DNA of 64,000 nucleotides from Cohnella silvisoli (GCF_021190915.1 NZ_JAIOAP010000006.1:186001-250000), one strand, 5' to 3'. Positions 46,641 to 56,457 are shown, counted from the first letter of the stretch. Program-made: numbers and translations. Notes: a model not told the origin generated them from the sequence alone.

Positions 46641-48287
46641 TTATATCTCGTAAATCCGAGCTTCATGGGGATTTAGCTCGATTCGGTCATTTGATGCAGC
46701 GTCGTTCGCTAAATAGTTGGATAACAATAATTTCAGGGAAAAGTCCTTATAAGCGGGAGACAATTGAATAGAAGATTTCTCATCCGAGTGGTTAAGCAGG
46801 ATTAACCATCGGGTATCGCCCAAAGTACGGGTATACACATAGAGATGCTCGTTTTGCATCCACTCCGGCAACTCTTCAAATTGGCCATAAACCATAACTT
46901 CATTATTTTTGCGCAATGCGATCAACTTCTGATAATAACGATAAACCGAGTTCGGGTCCGATAGATCCTTTGCCACGTTAATCTCGGCGTAATTCGGATT
47001 CAGGTTAATCCATGGGGTTCCGGTCGTAAATCCCGCGTGAATCGTATTCTCCCACTGCATGGGCGTTCTGGAATTATCCCGGCTTAAGGCTTGAAGGCTT
47101 TGCAGCACCTCCTGCGGATCTCTGCCTTTACCGACCTCTTCCTCGTAACGGTTTTTCATCGCGATATCATTGTAATGATCGATGGAGTCGAACTTTACGC
47201 CGGTCATTCCAATCTCTTCGCCTTGATAAATATAAGGAATCCCCGGCAAGGTGTGCAACATGGTGGCTAGCAGTTTTGCGGACTCCACCCTGTAAGGGCC
47301 GTCGTTTCCAAATCGGGTAACTTGCCTAGTATGATCGTGATTGTTCAGAAACTGCGAATTCGAACCTTTGCCCCAGAGCCCCTTATACCAACGCCTCTGA
47401 ATATCCTTGAATCGAAGCATGTCCCACGACGGCATCTCATCGCATACTTCAAAATGGAACAACATGTTTAGCTCCCCGCGGTGTTCCCCTACGTATTTCA
47501 ATCCTTCTTCCGGCGTTACGAACGCCGTTTCGCCTACCGTCACGATATCGTAATGACGGAATACGCGTTCATTCATTTCCCGCAGATAGGCATGCAATCC
47601 GGGATGATTCGTTAAATACTGAATATCGTCGCGGTTTTCCGCATCGGGATATCCTTCCGGTTTGGCCAATAAAGCAATCGCGTCCAACCGGAAGCCGTCA
47701 ATGCCTTTATCCAGCCAATACGTCATCGTGCGATAAATTTCCTCACGCAATTCCGGGTTCTCCCAATTCAAATCCGGTTGCTCGACGGCAAAGGAATGAA
47801 AATAACACTGCTCCGTCGCCTCGTCCCATTCCCACGTCGAAGGAGAGAAATAAGAACGCCAATTGTTAGGGACTTCTCCGTTTTTCGCATCTTTCCATAT
47901 ATACCAGTCCCTTTTGGGATTGTCTCTGGACGACTTTGACTCCAAGAACCAGGAATGTTGGTCGGATGTATGATTGACGACGAGGTCCATGATCAGCTTC
48001 ATGCCGCGAGCATGAACCTCGAAGAGCAGTTTCTCCCATATTTCCATCGTGCCCGCTTTCGGCATAATAGCTTCATAACCGGAGATATCATATCCGTTGT
48101 CTAAGTCAGGCGACTCGTATACGGGGTTCAGCCATATAATATCGACGCCCAACTCGTGAATGTAATCCAACTTCTGGATCAAACCTTGCAAATCTCCATA
48201 GCCGTCCCCGTCGGAATCGTAGAAACTTCTCCAGTAAACTTGATAAACCACGGATTGTTTCCACCAATTTTTGTTTATATCCGTCAT
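46641..48287 (-). CDS. alpha-glucosidase / oligo-1,6-glucosidase (GH13)
   Basis: 548 residues, cytoplasmic (no signal). GH13 motifs: LVVNHTSDQH (about 102), nucleophile Asp in GIDGFRLDAIAL (about 200), acid Glu in TVGETAF (about 254), NNHDHTR (about 325). The residue after the nucleophile is Ala; oligo-1,6-glucosidases often have Val there, so alpha-1,4 or mixed specificity is possible. Cuts the alpha-glucosides imported by the adjacent transporter. Start ATG after GGAGGG. Confidence 0.93.
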   Translation of the reverse strand: MTDINKNWWKQSVVYQVYWRSFYDSDGDGYGDLQGLIQKLDYIHELGVDIIWLNPVYESPDLDNGYDISGYEAIMPKAGTMEIWEKLLFEVHARGMKLIMDLVVNHTSDQHSWFLESKSSRDNPKRDWYIWKDAKNGEVPNNWRSYFSPSTWEWDEATEQCYFHSFAVEQPDLNWENPELREEIYRTMTYWLDKGIDGFRLDAIALLAKPEGYPDAENRDDIQYLTNHPGLHAYLREMNERVFRHYDIVTVGETAFVTPEEGLKYVGEHRGELNMLFHFEVCDEMPSWDMLRFKDIQRRWYKGLWGKGSNSQFLNNHDHTRQVTRFGNDGPYRVESAKLLATMLHTLPGIPYIYQGEEIGMTGVKFDSIDHYNDIAMKNRYEEEVGKGRDPQEVLQSLQALSRDNSRTPMQWENTIHAGFTTGTPWINLNPNYAEINVAKDLSDPNSVYRYYQKLIALRKNNEVMVYGQFEELPEWMQNEHLYVYTRTLGDTRWLILLNHSDEKSSIQLSPAYKDFSLKLLLSNYLANDAASNDRIELNPHEARIYEI

Positions 48288-48363
48288 TAAACATACCCTC
48301 CGTCATTCGTGAAGCCGTTCTGATGTCGATCCTGGATGTCATCCGATCGCGAAAAACGTATTT

Positions 48364-49200
48364 TCATTTTACCGCTCCGGCCGCAATGCCCTTAATAATG
48401 TATTTTTGCGCGAAAAAGTAGAAAATCACTACCGGAATAATCGTCAAAGTCAACCCTGCCATAGCCAAGTTCCACACAATGGTGAACTCTCCGAAGAAAT
48501 AGAAGGTCGACAACGGAATCGTGCGCAGGCCTTTATCGGATAGCGTCAAAGACGGAAGCAAGTAGTCGTTCCACATCGCGATAACGTCCAAAATCGCAAT
48601 CGTGATCGTAATCGTCGTTAACATCGGAAACACGATTCTCCAAAACACGCCGAACTTGGTGCAGCCGTCTAAAGTCGCGGCCTCCTCTAGAGCGATAGGA
48701 ACGGACTTGATAAAGCCGTGATAGAGGAATACCGCCATACTCGCATGGAATCCTATATTCATATAGATCAGTCCCCCATGCGTATTCAGCATCGGGATAT
48801 GAAGATTGCTGCGAATCCAGTCCATAACCTGCATCAGAGGCATCATCAGCGTTTGGAACGGAATCAACATCGTGGAGACTAACGTCAAAAAGATGATTTT
48901 GCTTAGCTTATTGTCCGTCCTTACCAGCATCCACCCCGTCATGGAAGCCAAAATAACGACGATGGCCACCGAAACGATAGTGACGAATAATGAATTGCCG
49001 AAAGCGGTGAGATAGTTCATCTTGTCCATCGCTTTGGAATAGTACTGGAAGCTCAAAGAAGAAGGCAGCGCCAATGCGTTTTCATACAGCTCAGCACGGT
49101 TTTTGAAGGAGTTGACCACCATAATGTAGACCGGGGACAAGAAGGCAAGCGCAATAGCGGCAAGCAAAATTTCAAATATCAGTTTGCTTGATCTTTTCAT
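48364..49200 (-). CDS. maltooligosaccharide-type ABC permease (MalG type)
   Basis: 278 residues, six membrane segments, EAA loop EEAATLDGCTKFGVFWRIVFPM (about 172-193). ATG shares one base with the upstream permease stop (TAATG), so the two are coupled. Last transporter gene before the glucosidase. Confidence 0.92.
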   Translation of the reverse strand: MKRSSKLIFEILLAAIALAFLSPVYIMVVNSFKNRAELYENALALPSSLSFQYYSKAMDKMNYLTAFGNSLFVTIVSVAIVVILASMTGWMLVRTDNKLSKIIFLTLVSTMLIPFQTLMMPLMQVMDWIRSNLHIPMLNTHGGLIYMNIGFHASMAVFLYHGFIKSVPIALEEAATLDGCTKFGVFWRIVFPMLTTITITIAILDVIAMWNDYLLPSLTLSDKGLRTIPLSTFYFFGEFTIVWNLAMAGLTLTIIPVVIFYFFAQKYIIKGIAAGAVK

Positions 49201-50075
49201 TACATTTGCACCTCTTTCCGTTTCGTGATGGCAACTTGGGTTAAGGTAAGAATCGCCACGATCAAGAAAAATACGATGGCTTTGGCCTGACCAAGTCCGT
49301 AATGACCGTAGCCGAATATTTCATTAAAAATATTCATGGCGAACATTTCCGTGGCGTTATTGGGTCCTCCCTTAGTCAAGGACAGGTTAACGTCGAACAT
49401 CTTGAATGCACCGGAAAGCGTCAAAAAGAGACAAATAGTGAAAGAAGGCATCAACAGCGGGAAAATGATTTTGGTAAGCCTGTGCCACATATTCGCGCCG
49501 TCTACCTTGGCGGCTTCAATCATATCGTCCGGAATTCCTTGAAGGCCCGCAATATAAATAATCATCGTGTAGCCAGCCATCTGCCAGGTAAACACAATGA
49601 CCATCGCGTATAACGCAAATTGCGGATCGAGCAACCAGTTAAAGAAAATATTTTCAAGACCTGTTTTCTGACCGATTAATTTGAATGCATCCGTAAATAT
49701 GAACTGCCAAATATAGCCGAGAATTAAGCCGCCGATAAGGTTAGGCATAAAGAATAACGTCCGTGCCGTATTGCTTACGCGCAGCTTGGACGTAACGAGC
49801 AGCGATAGCAAAAGTCCAAACAGATTAACGGCTATCAGCGATAAAACCGTAAATTTAATGGTATGCCAAGAGGAAGCGAGAAAGCGATCGTCATGGATGA
49901 GCTTGACATAATTATCGAAGCCGACGAACACTTTGGGATTGGCGGGAATGCCGTCCCAACTCACGAAAGAATATACGATCCCGATAATAAACGGTATGAT
50001 TACGACGGTTGTAAAGACAAATAGCAACGGTACTGTAAATAAAACGAACCACGCTTTGTCTTTCTTTTTACTCAT
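49200..50075 (-). CDS. maltooligosaccharide-type ABC permease (MalF type)
   Basis: 291 residues, six membrane segments, EAA loop IEAAKVDGANMWHRLTKIIFPLLMP (about 191-215). A stem at 50123-50156 separates it from the binding-protein gene, a common way to lower permease levels. No ATPase gene nearby. Confidence 0.92.
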   Translation of the reverse strand: MSKKKDKAWFVLFTVPLLFVFTTVVIIPFIIGIVYSFVSWDGIPANPKVFVGFDNYVKLIHDDRFLASSWHTIKFTVLSLIAVNLFGLLLSLLVTSKLRVSNTARTLFFMPNLIGGLILGYIWQFIFTDAFKLIGQKTGLENIFFNWLLDPQFALYAMVIVFTWQMAGYTMIIYIAGLQGIPDDMIEAAKVDGANMWHRLTKIIFPLLMPSFTICLFLTLSGAFKMFDVNLSLTKGGPNNATEMFAMNIFNEIFGYGHYGLGQAKAIVFFLIVAILTLTQVAITKRKEVQM

Positions 50076-50122
50076 TATTATTCACTCTTTTCAGGTGATT
50101 TTGGAAAGGTCGTGCGGAAAAA

Positions 50123-50156
50123 CGAAAGCCTAACGCTAATGTCTGTTAGGCTTTCG
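50123..50156 (-). terminator. intercistronic hairpin between binding protein and permease
   Basis: CGAAAGCCTAAC (50123-50134) and its exact inverse (50145-50156), 10-nt loop; T5 on the minus strand. Probably partial termination or 3' end protection of the binding-protein message. Confidence 0.75.
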
Positions 50157-50177
50157 TCCTATTTCATGGCGAGTAGT

Positions 50178-51479
50178 TTATTTTGTAGCTTTAGCCCATA
50201 CAGCGTCCAGCTTTTGCAAGAACTGTTGGCCAGTCATGTCTTTTTTAAGGAAGAACTCTTGAGTCGCCGGGGCTAGGTCATTAACGATAATCCCTGGCGG
50301 GAAGTCGTTAAATGCCCAAGAAACAGTTTGCCCGCTTTTCGTTGCTTCGAATACGTCTTTGGACAATGGATCCAGTGAGTCTGCTTCGATGTTCGTCATA
50401 GCCGGAATAAACTTAAACTCGTTCACGATTGCGTTTTTACCTGCATCGCTTGTCAACAGCCAGTTCAGGAATGCGCTGGACGCTTTGATTTCATCCGCGT
50501 CGGACTTTCCATTGATAACCCAGTTGCTAGCTACGCCAATGGAAAGTTTAGTATTGCCCGCCAACGGGAATGGCATCATGCCGACGTCGAAACCTAAATC
50601 CCCGTAATCCTTCAACATACCGTAACTCCAGTTTCCTTGATGAACCATCGCTGTTTTGCCAGTCGCAAAGTCGCCCATCTGGGAGTCATACTTAACTTCC
50701 ATCGGATTACCGCTATTCGCTTTAATCGCATCCATGAATTTCGCGAACTCTTGAAACTCTTTCGTATCCGCCAGCTTGACTTCGCCTTTGTTCAGTTTTT
50801 CTATAAAGACTTTCGGGTCAGGCTGCAACGCAAAAGGCATATTGATGATGTGCCCGATCAAGAAGTAGGCTTCTTGAGAAAGGCTCAGACCGTTCTTGCC
50901 GTCTGCTTTAAGCTTTTCCAGCGTTGCGGTGAAGGAAGCTAGATCCGTTACGTTCTTAGGATCGACCAACTTTTTGTTGTAAACCAAACCGAAACCTTCA
51001 ACGCCGTAAGGTACGCCAACGACTTTGCCGTCCAATTTTAATGCCACGTTGGGCGCAATATTGCTCACATACGGTTCATTGCTCAAGTCGTATAAGTACG
51101 ATTTCAACTTCTCGGCTTCCGAACCGGTACCGACGCTGAAAATATTCGGGCCTTGGTTAGCTGTAAGCTTGGCTTGCAATTGCGTTCCGTAGGCATCACC
51201 AGCAGAACCCCATACTTCGACTTCATTACCGGTTTCTTCTGTATATTTCTTGGTCAAAGCTTCCAGCGATTCCGCTATTTCAACCTTCGATTGGAAAATC
51301 GTGATTTTCTTCTGCTTTTCCGGTGCTGCGGGCGAAGAATTCGAAGCGGAAGGAGAACTGCCGGAACCGGAGCTTGCGCTCGGGCTGGAATTGCCATCAT
51401 TTGAGCTTCCACAGCCTACCATTGCCGCGATCAAAGCTGTCACTGTTAGTAAACCAATACCCTTTTTTACTTTTATCAA
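50178..51479 (-). CDS. alpha-glucoside/maltooligosaccharide-binding lipoprotein
   Basis: About 433 residues. Signal peptide with lipobox MVGC, Ser/Pro-rich linker, then family 1 solute-binding fold of the MalE type (TIFQSKVEIAESLEALTKKY). Start chosen at TTG 51479, 8 nt after AAGGGGG; the upstream in-frame ATG would span the operator and ribosome site. First gene after the LacI regulator, with its own promoter at 51524-51552. Confidence 0.9.
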   Translation of the reverse strand: MIKVKKGIGLLTVTALIAAMVGCGSSNDGNSSPSASSGSGSSPSASNSSPAAPEKQKKITIFQSKVEIAESLEALTKKYTEETGNEVEVWGSAGDAYGTQLQAKLTANQGPNIFSVGTGSEAEKLKSYLYDLSNEPYVSNIAPNVALKLDGKVVGVPYGVEGFGLVYNKKLVDPKNVTDLASFTATLEKLKADGKNGLSLSQEAYFLIGHIINMPFALQPDPKVFIEKLNKGEVKLADTKEFQEFAKFMDAIKANSGNPMEVKYDSQMGDFATGKTAMVHQGNWSYGMLKDYGDLGFDVGMMPFPLAGNTKLSIGVASNWVINGKSDADEIKASSAFLNWLLTSDAGKNAIVNEFKFIPAMTNIEADSLDPLSKDVFEATKSGQTVSWAFNDFPPGIIVNDLAPATQEFFLKKDMTGQQFLQKLDAVWAKATK

Positions 51480-51504
51480 TTTGTACGCCCCCTTATGAAA
51501 ATAG

Positions 51505-51517
51505 GTAAAACGCTTAC
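51505..51517. promoter_or_regulatory. LacI/CcpA-type operator
   Basis: GTAAAACGCTTAC, a near-palindrome centred on CG, located just after the -10 of the binding-protein promoter. Fits a LacI-family operator; it also resembles a catabolite (cre) site with two mismatches. Confidence 0.6.
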
Positions 51518-51523
51518 AATCAC

Positions 51524-51552
51524 ATTGTACTGCCATAACAATGGGGAGTCAA
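51524..51552 (-). promoter_or_regulatory. promoter of the alpha-glucoside operon
   Basis: Minus strand: -35 TTGACT (51547-51552), 17-nt spacer, -10 TACAAT (51524-51529). Confidence 0.75.
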
Positions 51553-51628
51553 TAAAATTTTACGAAGTTTTAGTATAATAAAGACAAAATTCGATAATAT
51601 TTTACTTAAATTTTACTAAAAATCATGA

Positions 51629-52600
51629 TTACTTCACAGTTTTTCTCCATTCGACTGTGGCGCCAAGCTTAAAAGGTTTTCTGTTTACTGTGCCTTCGAT
51701 GATTCCCAGCAGCTCTTTAGCTGCTAAATAACCGCTTTCATAACGCGGAATGGAAATGGTCGTCAATCCCGCCATGACCGCCGCCTCGGAATCGTCGAAC
51801 CCTGTAACGGAAATATCTTCCGGAATTCTGATATTGTTTTCTTCGAATGCTTTCATTGCTCCAATGGCCATATTATCATTCGCACAAACTAACACCTCAG
51901 GCAAAGCATTGCTCAAGATCATGATTTTTGCCGCCTGATACCCGCTTTTCTCGCGATAGTTTCCGTGAAAATAATTTTTACGGTCGAACTCGATATTGTT
52001 CTTCGCCAACGTATCCGTGAATCCGGTAAAACGCTCTTGATTATCCAATGTAAATTCCATCCCGCCAATAAATCCGAACCGCTTAAACCCCTTATCGACC
52101 AGCCCCTGCACCATTTCACACATCACGGGATAGTTGTCGATAATTACGCTTTTAGTATTGGCTAGTTCATTCGAGATGATTCTGTCCATTAGAACGACAG
52201 GAAAGTCAGGCTTAGAAACAGAGATCACATAATCATCATTCATTTTGCTGTCTAGAACGATGGCACCGCTCGCAAAGCTGCTACGCATAAAGTTTGAACT
52301 GGATTTATTGGTGCATATAATTAAGTCATACCCGTTTTCAGTAAGACAATCACTCATTCCGTTAATAATTTTCAAATAAAATTCGCGGTCAAAGTCGCTG
52401 AAGATAAAAACAATGGTCTTCGTTTTACTATTCGACTTCGCTTGCTCGCGTAAAGTCTTCGGATAATACCCGTATTCCGAACAGATTTGCAGAACGCGTT
52501 CCCTTGTCGCCTGTCCTACATTATTACGTCCGTTCAGCACATTTGAAACAGTCGAAACCGATACGCCCGCGATGTTTGCGATTTTCTTCATTCCATCCAT
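51629..52600 (-). CDS. LacI-family transcriptional regulator
   Basis: 323 residues. N-terminal HTH MKKIANIAGVSVSTVSNVLNG with the hinge following, then a periplasmic-binding-protein-like sensor. Lies directly upstream of the binding-protein, permease and glucosidase genes and is the likely repressor acting at 51505-51517. Start ATG 52600 with GAGGAG 10 nt upstream. An identical 15-bp AT-rich element flanks the gene on both sides. Confidence 0.93.
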   Translation of the reverse strand: MDGMKKIANIAGVSVSTVSNVLNGRNNVGQATRERVLQICSEYGYYPKTLREQAKSNSKTKTIVFIFSDFDREFYLKIINGMSDCLTENGYDLIICTNKSSSNFMRSSFASGAIVLDSKMNDDYVISVSKPDFPVVLMDRIISNELANTKSVIIDNYPVMCEMVQGLVDKGFKRFGFIGGMEFTLDNQERFTGFTDTLAKNNIEFDRKNYFHGNYREKSGYQAAKIMILSNALPEVLVCANDNMAIGAMKAFEENNIRIPEDISVTGFDDSEAAVMAGLTTISIPRYESGYLAAKELLGIIEGTVNRKPFKLGATVEWRKTVK

Positions 52601-52705
52601 AATAACTGCTCTCCTCTGCTGACTTTGTCCTTTTAATATAACATGTAAATTGTTTTATATAAAATTTACTTTTAAATTTTACTAAAATGATTAACTAATT
52701 ATGAA

Positions 52706-54133
52706 TCATGGAACAATTTCAAAAACAGTACCTTGGTTAGAATCAGCCACTTTCATAGAGCCATAAACCCCTAAATAGAGTCTGGTTTGATTCAGATTCG
52801 TTCCCAAACTAACATAATAAGCGGATTGAGACCCGAAATTATAATCGGTTTCAATCACGCTAAAATCATTTAGTTTACAATCTGTTCTTACCCTGGTATA
52901 AGCTAAAACCCCTCTAACCGGAAGTTGAGATTCTTTACCCCGAGCCAGATCGGTAAACACAACGTTTCCCGATAACTCCGGGATTTCATTTCCCATATAT
53001 GGCTGTACTCCTGTAAGTGCAATTGCTTTAAACTTATCGGGTCGGGGATCTTCATGAAAATAACTGATTAGAGGCTGAAGACGCCGCACTGAAGTTTTCA
53101 CTGCTTCATCGTAATAAGCAATTGTTTTCTCATTCAAAGCCGGATTTGCGGAGCAGCCTGTTATTATCGAAGTAGGAAAAGCACCTTCCCACCCTCGCCA
53201 GCCAAAGTTAATAAATCCTTCTTGGTCAGGTTCGGATTTCATTAAAAAAGCTTGAATAAGCTGGGTAACGGGTATTGGTTTATAATGAATGAATGAAAAA
53301 ATCGACTCTACGAGATCCTGTCCGACAATTCCTGCGTATTTGATATACTGATTACGAAACCTTTGAAATGAAATGCCTGGTATATTGCGAACTCCTTTGG
53401 CGATTACCGTAAGAGTTTCCTGAATAGGTACGGGTAATTCGTTAAAACGTGTAACTACGGGTGGATTATCGATAAATGTATTCTTAACTACATCAATTTC
53501 GATTATTTTACCTGCTATTTCCATATCATCTTGGCTTAAATTAAATGGATCATAGCCTGATCCGCCATCACCGGTTGTCAAAACAAGTTTTCCTGTTTCA
53601 GGTGAAAAGTTTAAGCTATTGACACCATTATGGTTTAAAAATGGTCTTCTTATATTAAGTAATGTCCGCCGTTTTTGAGGTTGGCCATTCGATTGTAGAA
53701 TCCATTCTTCAACTGTATCGATATGATCATATTGAATTTCTCTATTTATCCACTTTAGGTTTAAGGTTTTAGAATCACACGGGTTAGGCTTAAAAGATTC
53801 AAGAAGAGCGCCTGGAATAGCACCCGGACCTTGGGTCCCAGCTGCTGAATAATGGAGATAAAACAGACGATTATAATAAAATTGGGGATGAAATGCTAGC
53901 CCTAGCAATCCCCGTTCATCATATCCGCCACTAGAAACACCTAGTTTAATAATTCGTGGGCGAATATCTAAGAAAGTCTCTATAACTCCGTTTCCTATGT
54001 AAAAGATCTCTCCTACCTGGGTTGCAATAAATAATCTTTCGATTGAGTCACCCGGAAGAATAGCTGTTTTCAAAACAGTGGGTAAATTTAACTTACTAAC
54101 AATGGGCCGCAAACTAACTTTAACTTTTATCAA
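52706..54133 (-). CDS. glucose/sorbosone dehydrogenase-like beta-propeller protein
   Basis: 475 residues, GSDH-like fold: GLLGLAFHPQFYYNRLFYLHYS (about 97-118), NHNGVNSLNFSPETGKLVLTTGDGGSGYDP (about 167-196), FGWRGWEGAFPTS (about 323). The family includes PQQ-dependent aldose dehydrogenases, but those are exported and this protein has no visible signal peptide. Starts with TTG at 54133 after AAGGAG with a 10-nt gap. Base composition is clearly more AT-rich than its neighbours, suggesting transfer. No PQQ synthesis genes are in the window; its activity is uncertain. Confidence 0.75.
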   Translation of the reverse strand: MIKVKVSLRPIVSKLNLPTVLKTAILPGDSIERLFIATQVGEIFYIGNGVIETFLDIRPRIIKLGVSSGGYDERGLLGLAFHPQFYYNRLFYLHYSAAGTQGPGAIPGALLESFKPNPCDSKTLNLKWINREIQYDHIDTVEEWILQSNGQPQKRRTLLNIRRPFLNHNGVNSLNFSPETGKLVLTTGDGGSGYDPFNLSQDDMEIAGKIIEIDVVKNTFIDNPPVVTRFNELPVPIQETLTVIAKGVRNIPGISFQRFRNQYIKYAGIVGQDLVESIFSFIHYKPIPVTQLIQAFLMKSEPDQEGFINFGWRGWEGAFPTSIITGCSANPALNEKTIAYYDEAVKTSVRRLQPLISYFHEDPRPDKFKAIALTGVQPYMGNEIPELSGNVVFTDLARGKESQLPVRGVLAYTRVRTDCKLNDFSVIETDYNFGSQSAYYVSLGTNLNQTRLYLGVYGSMKVADSNQGTVFEIVP

Positions 54134-54267
54134 TTAACTTACACTCCTTTTTATTGTTTTCTTTTATAAAAATATGATTAAAATAGTTTATAAATACCCA
54201 ATTGCGGCTTGGTGTCTGAGGATGCGGTGCACCTTCAATTCCAGTTCCCTCCCCAATTAGCCCAATG

Positions 54268-54301
54268 CATAAAAAAATAAAAAGCCTGCTATAGCAGGCT
54301 T
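54268..54301 (-). terminator. terminator of the sulfur-type operon
   Basis: AAGCCTGCTATAGCAGGCTT (54282-54301) is a perfect palindrome; the minus strand continues into a long T-rich tract. It stops transcription coming from the right before the GSDH-like gene. Confidence 0.85.
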
Positions 54302-54345
54302 CCATTAGCTATGAATCTCGTCGTTCACCCTCAGTCCATTCGTGA

Positions 54346-54528
54346 TTAGGTAATAGCTTTAACCAAACTTAGTCCATAAGCCGCAGCTAACAGCATCGTC
54401 ATATGAGCATCATGACCGCAAGCGTGCATTTTACCTTCCATATCAGAAACATACTCATGCTCGCTAAGTTCACGAATCGGCAATGCGTCCATAGGCTCTA
54501 ATCGCGTAAACACTCGTCCCGTATCCAC
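54346..54528 (-). pseudogene. fragment of an M20 amidohydrolase gene
   Basis: A 60-codon frame encoding MDALPIRE followed by [19 protein letters not shown], the metal-binding core of M20 peptidases/N-acyl amidohydrolases. An intact enzyme has about 380 residues; the N-terminal part and the remaining catalytic and dimerisation domains are missing. It begins at a GTG 7 bp after the LLM monooxygenase stop and ends before the operon terminator. Remnant of a second deacylase gene; the intact one is at 58132-59292. Confidence 0.85.
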
Positions 54529-54535
54529 CGCTCTA

Positions 54536-55864
54536 TCAGCTATTTACTTTGGCAACCGAATAACGGTTGGCCGGGATCGGCAACCCCAAGTTGCCGCGAA
54601 GCGTATCCGACTCATATTCGGTACGATAGACGCCGCGCTCCTGCAAAATCGGTATAACCAATTCCACGAAATCCCGAAGCCCGCTAGGCAGCGCGGAGTA
54701 AACAATAAAGCCGTCCGCCGCTTCTTCTTCGTGCCACTTCTGGATCAGATCCGCGACTTTCTCCGGCGTGCCGATGAATTGACCTCGAGGAGTCGCGGAT
54801 TGCAAAGCGACTTGACGTAAAGTCAGTCCTTGCTCCTTCGCCGCCTTCTTGATCTTGTCCGTGCCGCTGCGGAAGCTATTGCTGCCCAGATCCCCAAGCT
54901 CCGGGAACGGTTCATCCAGCGGGTATTGCGAGAAGTCATGGTGCTCGAAGAAACGTCCAAGATAATCGAGCGCGTTCTGGATGCTGACCAAGCTAGCGAT
55001 TTCCTCGTACTTGCGCTCCGCTTCCTCCTGCGTTCTGCCGATAATCGGAGCGATCCCCGGTAAAATCACGATATCGTCGACCGATCGGCCATTGGCGACC
55101 GCACGACCTTTAACGTCCTTATAAAATTCCTGCGCCTCTTCAAGAGTTTCGTGTCCGGTGAAGACGGCGTCCGCACCTTTGCCTGCCAGGTTCCTGCCGC
55201 TCTCGGAGGAACCGGCCTGGAATACGACCGGCTGTCCCTGTTTCGATCTTGCGATGTTAAGTGGCCCTTGAACGTTGAAATATTTCCCTTGGTGATCCAG
55301 GCGGTGGAGCTTGGAAGGATCGAAGAAAACGCCCGTTTCCTTGTTGCGAACGAATGCATCGTCCTCCCATGAATCCCACAAGCCCCGAGTAACCTCGAGA
55401 TGCTCTTCCGCGATTTTGTAACGCTCGTCATGCGTAGGATGCTCCGGCTTACCGAAGTTTTTGGCCGATCCTTCCAGAGGAGACGTTACTAAATTCCATC
55501 CTGCGCGACCTCCGCTTAGATGATCAAGGGAACTGAATTGTCTGGCTACGGTGAACGGGTCGCTGTAAGAGGTGGACAACGTTCCTACTAAACCGATATT
55601 TGTCGTCACGGACGCCAATGCGGATAAAAGAGTAATCGGTTCAAACCGGTTCAGGAAATGCGGGATCGACTTCTCGGTAATATATAAACCGTCCGCGATG
55701 AACACAAGATCGACTTTGCCTGCTTCCGCGATTTGAACTTGTTCCTTATAATAAGGAAAATTCACGCTTGCGTCCGTCAGCACCTCGGGATGCCGCCAAC
55801 CGGAAATATTACCGCCAACACCATGAACGAGAACGCCGAATTTAATTTGCTTACGTTTTGCCAT
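54536..55864 (-). CDS. LLM-class FMN-dependent monooxygenase (NtaA/SnaA/YxeK family)
   Basis: 442 residues, bacterial luciferase-like TIM barrel of the NtaA/SnaA/DszA group ([18 protein letters not shown] near the N-terminus, [20 protein letters not shown] about 133-152, [16 protein letters not shown] about 225). Uses FMNH2 from a separate reductase, such as the ssuE-like gene at 63772. In B. subtilis the related YxeK and YtnJ act on N-acetylated S-modified cysteines; this gene shares the operon type. Confidence 0.9.
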   Translation of the reverse strand: MAKRKQIKFGVLVHGVGGNISGWRHPEVLTDASVNFPYYKEQVQIAEAGKVDLVFIADGLYITEKSIPHFLNRFEPITLLSALASVTTNIGLVGTLSTSYSDPFTVARQFSSLDHLSGGRAGWNLVTSPLEGSAKNFGKPEHPTHDERYKIAEEHLEVTRGLWDSWEDDAFVRNKETGVFFDPSKLHRLDHQGKYFNVQGPLNIARSKQGQPVVFQAGSSESGRNLAGKGADAVFTGHETLEEAQEFYKDVKGRAVANGRSVDDIVILPGIAPIIGRTQEEAERKYEEIASLVSIQNALDYLGRFFEHHDFSQYPLDEPFPELGDLGSNSFRSGTDKIKKAAKEQGLTLRQVALQSATPRGQFIGTPEKVADLIQKWHEEEAADGFIVYSALPSGLRDFVELVIPILQERGVYRTEYESDTLRGNLGLPIPANRYSVAKVNS

Positions 55865-55884
55865 TGTTTATTCCTCCCTCGATT

Positions 55885-56415
55885 TTATACGTTTAATAAA
55901 GTGGTTTCCCGTAAAGGAAGACGGTAGCTTTTAACGAGAATGTCTCCGTTCATGAACTCCTTATCGAAAGCCCTTTCGAAACCAAGCCGCTCATAAAGCC
56001 TTATGGCCGAGTCCATTAAGTCGGAGGTGTGCAGGTGGAGGGTATCCGCCCCCCATTCTAACGACAGCTTGGCGCTCGATCGGATTAATTCCGTAGCCAC
56101 ACCAAGCCCGCGCGCTTTCCGCGATACTCCGAGCAGGCGTATGATAGGGGTATGGATTTCCAATTGCGGCGCCCCGTAAGCAGTCTCCGACGAATCGTAG
56201 ATGAACACGCTGCCTACGACCTCTCCACCCACCTCGGCGACAAGTCTCGCTTTGGTCGTCTCGGCGTTAACGGACAACAAAATACTTTCCTTATACTGCT
56301 CCCAGCGTTCCGCCGAAAGCGTCTCCGAGTATTGCTGATAGGCATCCAACAGAACTTCTCTCACCGAGTCGAGATCGGAAATCTCCGCGTAACGGATAAT
56401 AACTTTTTTGTCCGA
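55885..56415 (-). CDS. GNAT N-acetyltransferase
   Basis: About 176 residues; acetyl-CoA-binding region LLGVSRKARGLGVATELI (about 95-112) and the C-terminal IRLYERLGFERA. Start at ATG 56415 after AGGTGG; an upstream in-frame ATG at 56439 is less well placed. By analogy with YxeL/YtmI/SnaB it may acetylate the amino group of an S-modified cysteine before the monooxygenase acts. Confidence 0.88.
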   Translation of the reverse strand, partial: SDKKVIIRYAEISDLDSVREVLLDAYQQYSETLSAERWEQYKESILLSVNAETTKARLVAEVGGEVVGSVFIYDSSETAYGAPQLEIHTPIIRLLGVSRKARGLGVATELIRSSAKLSLEWGADTLHLHTSDLMDSAIRLYERLGFERAFDKEFMNGDILVKSYRLPLRETTLLNV

Positions 56416-56457
56416 CATTTTCTCCACCTGCTTTCTCATTTAGAAGTTAACGGTCTA

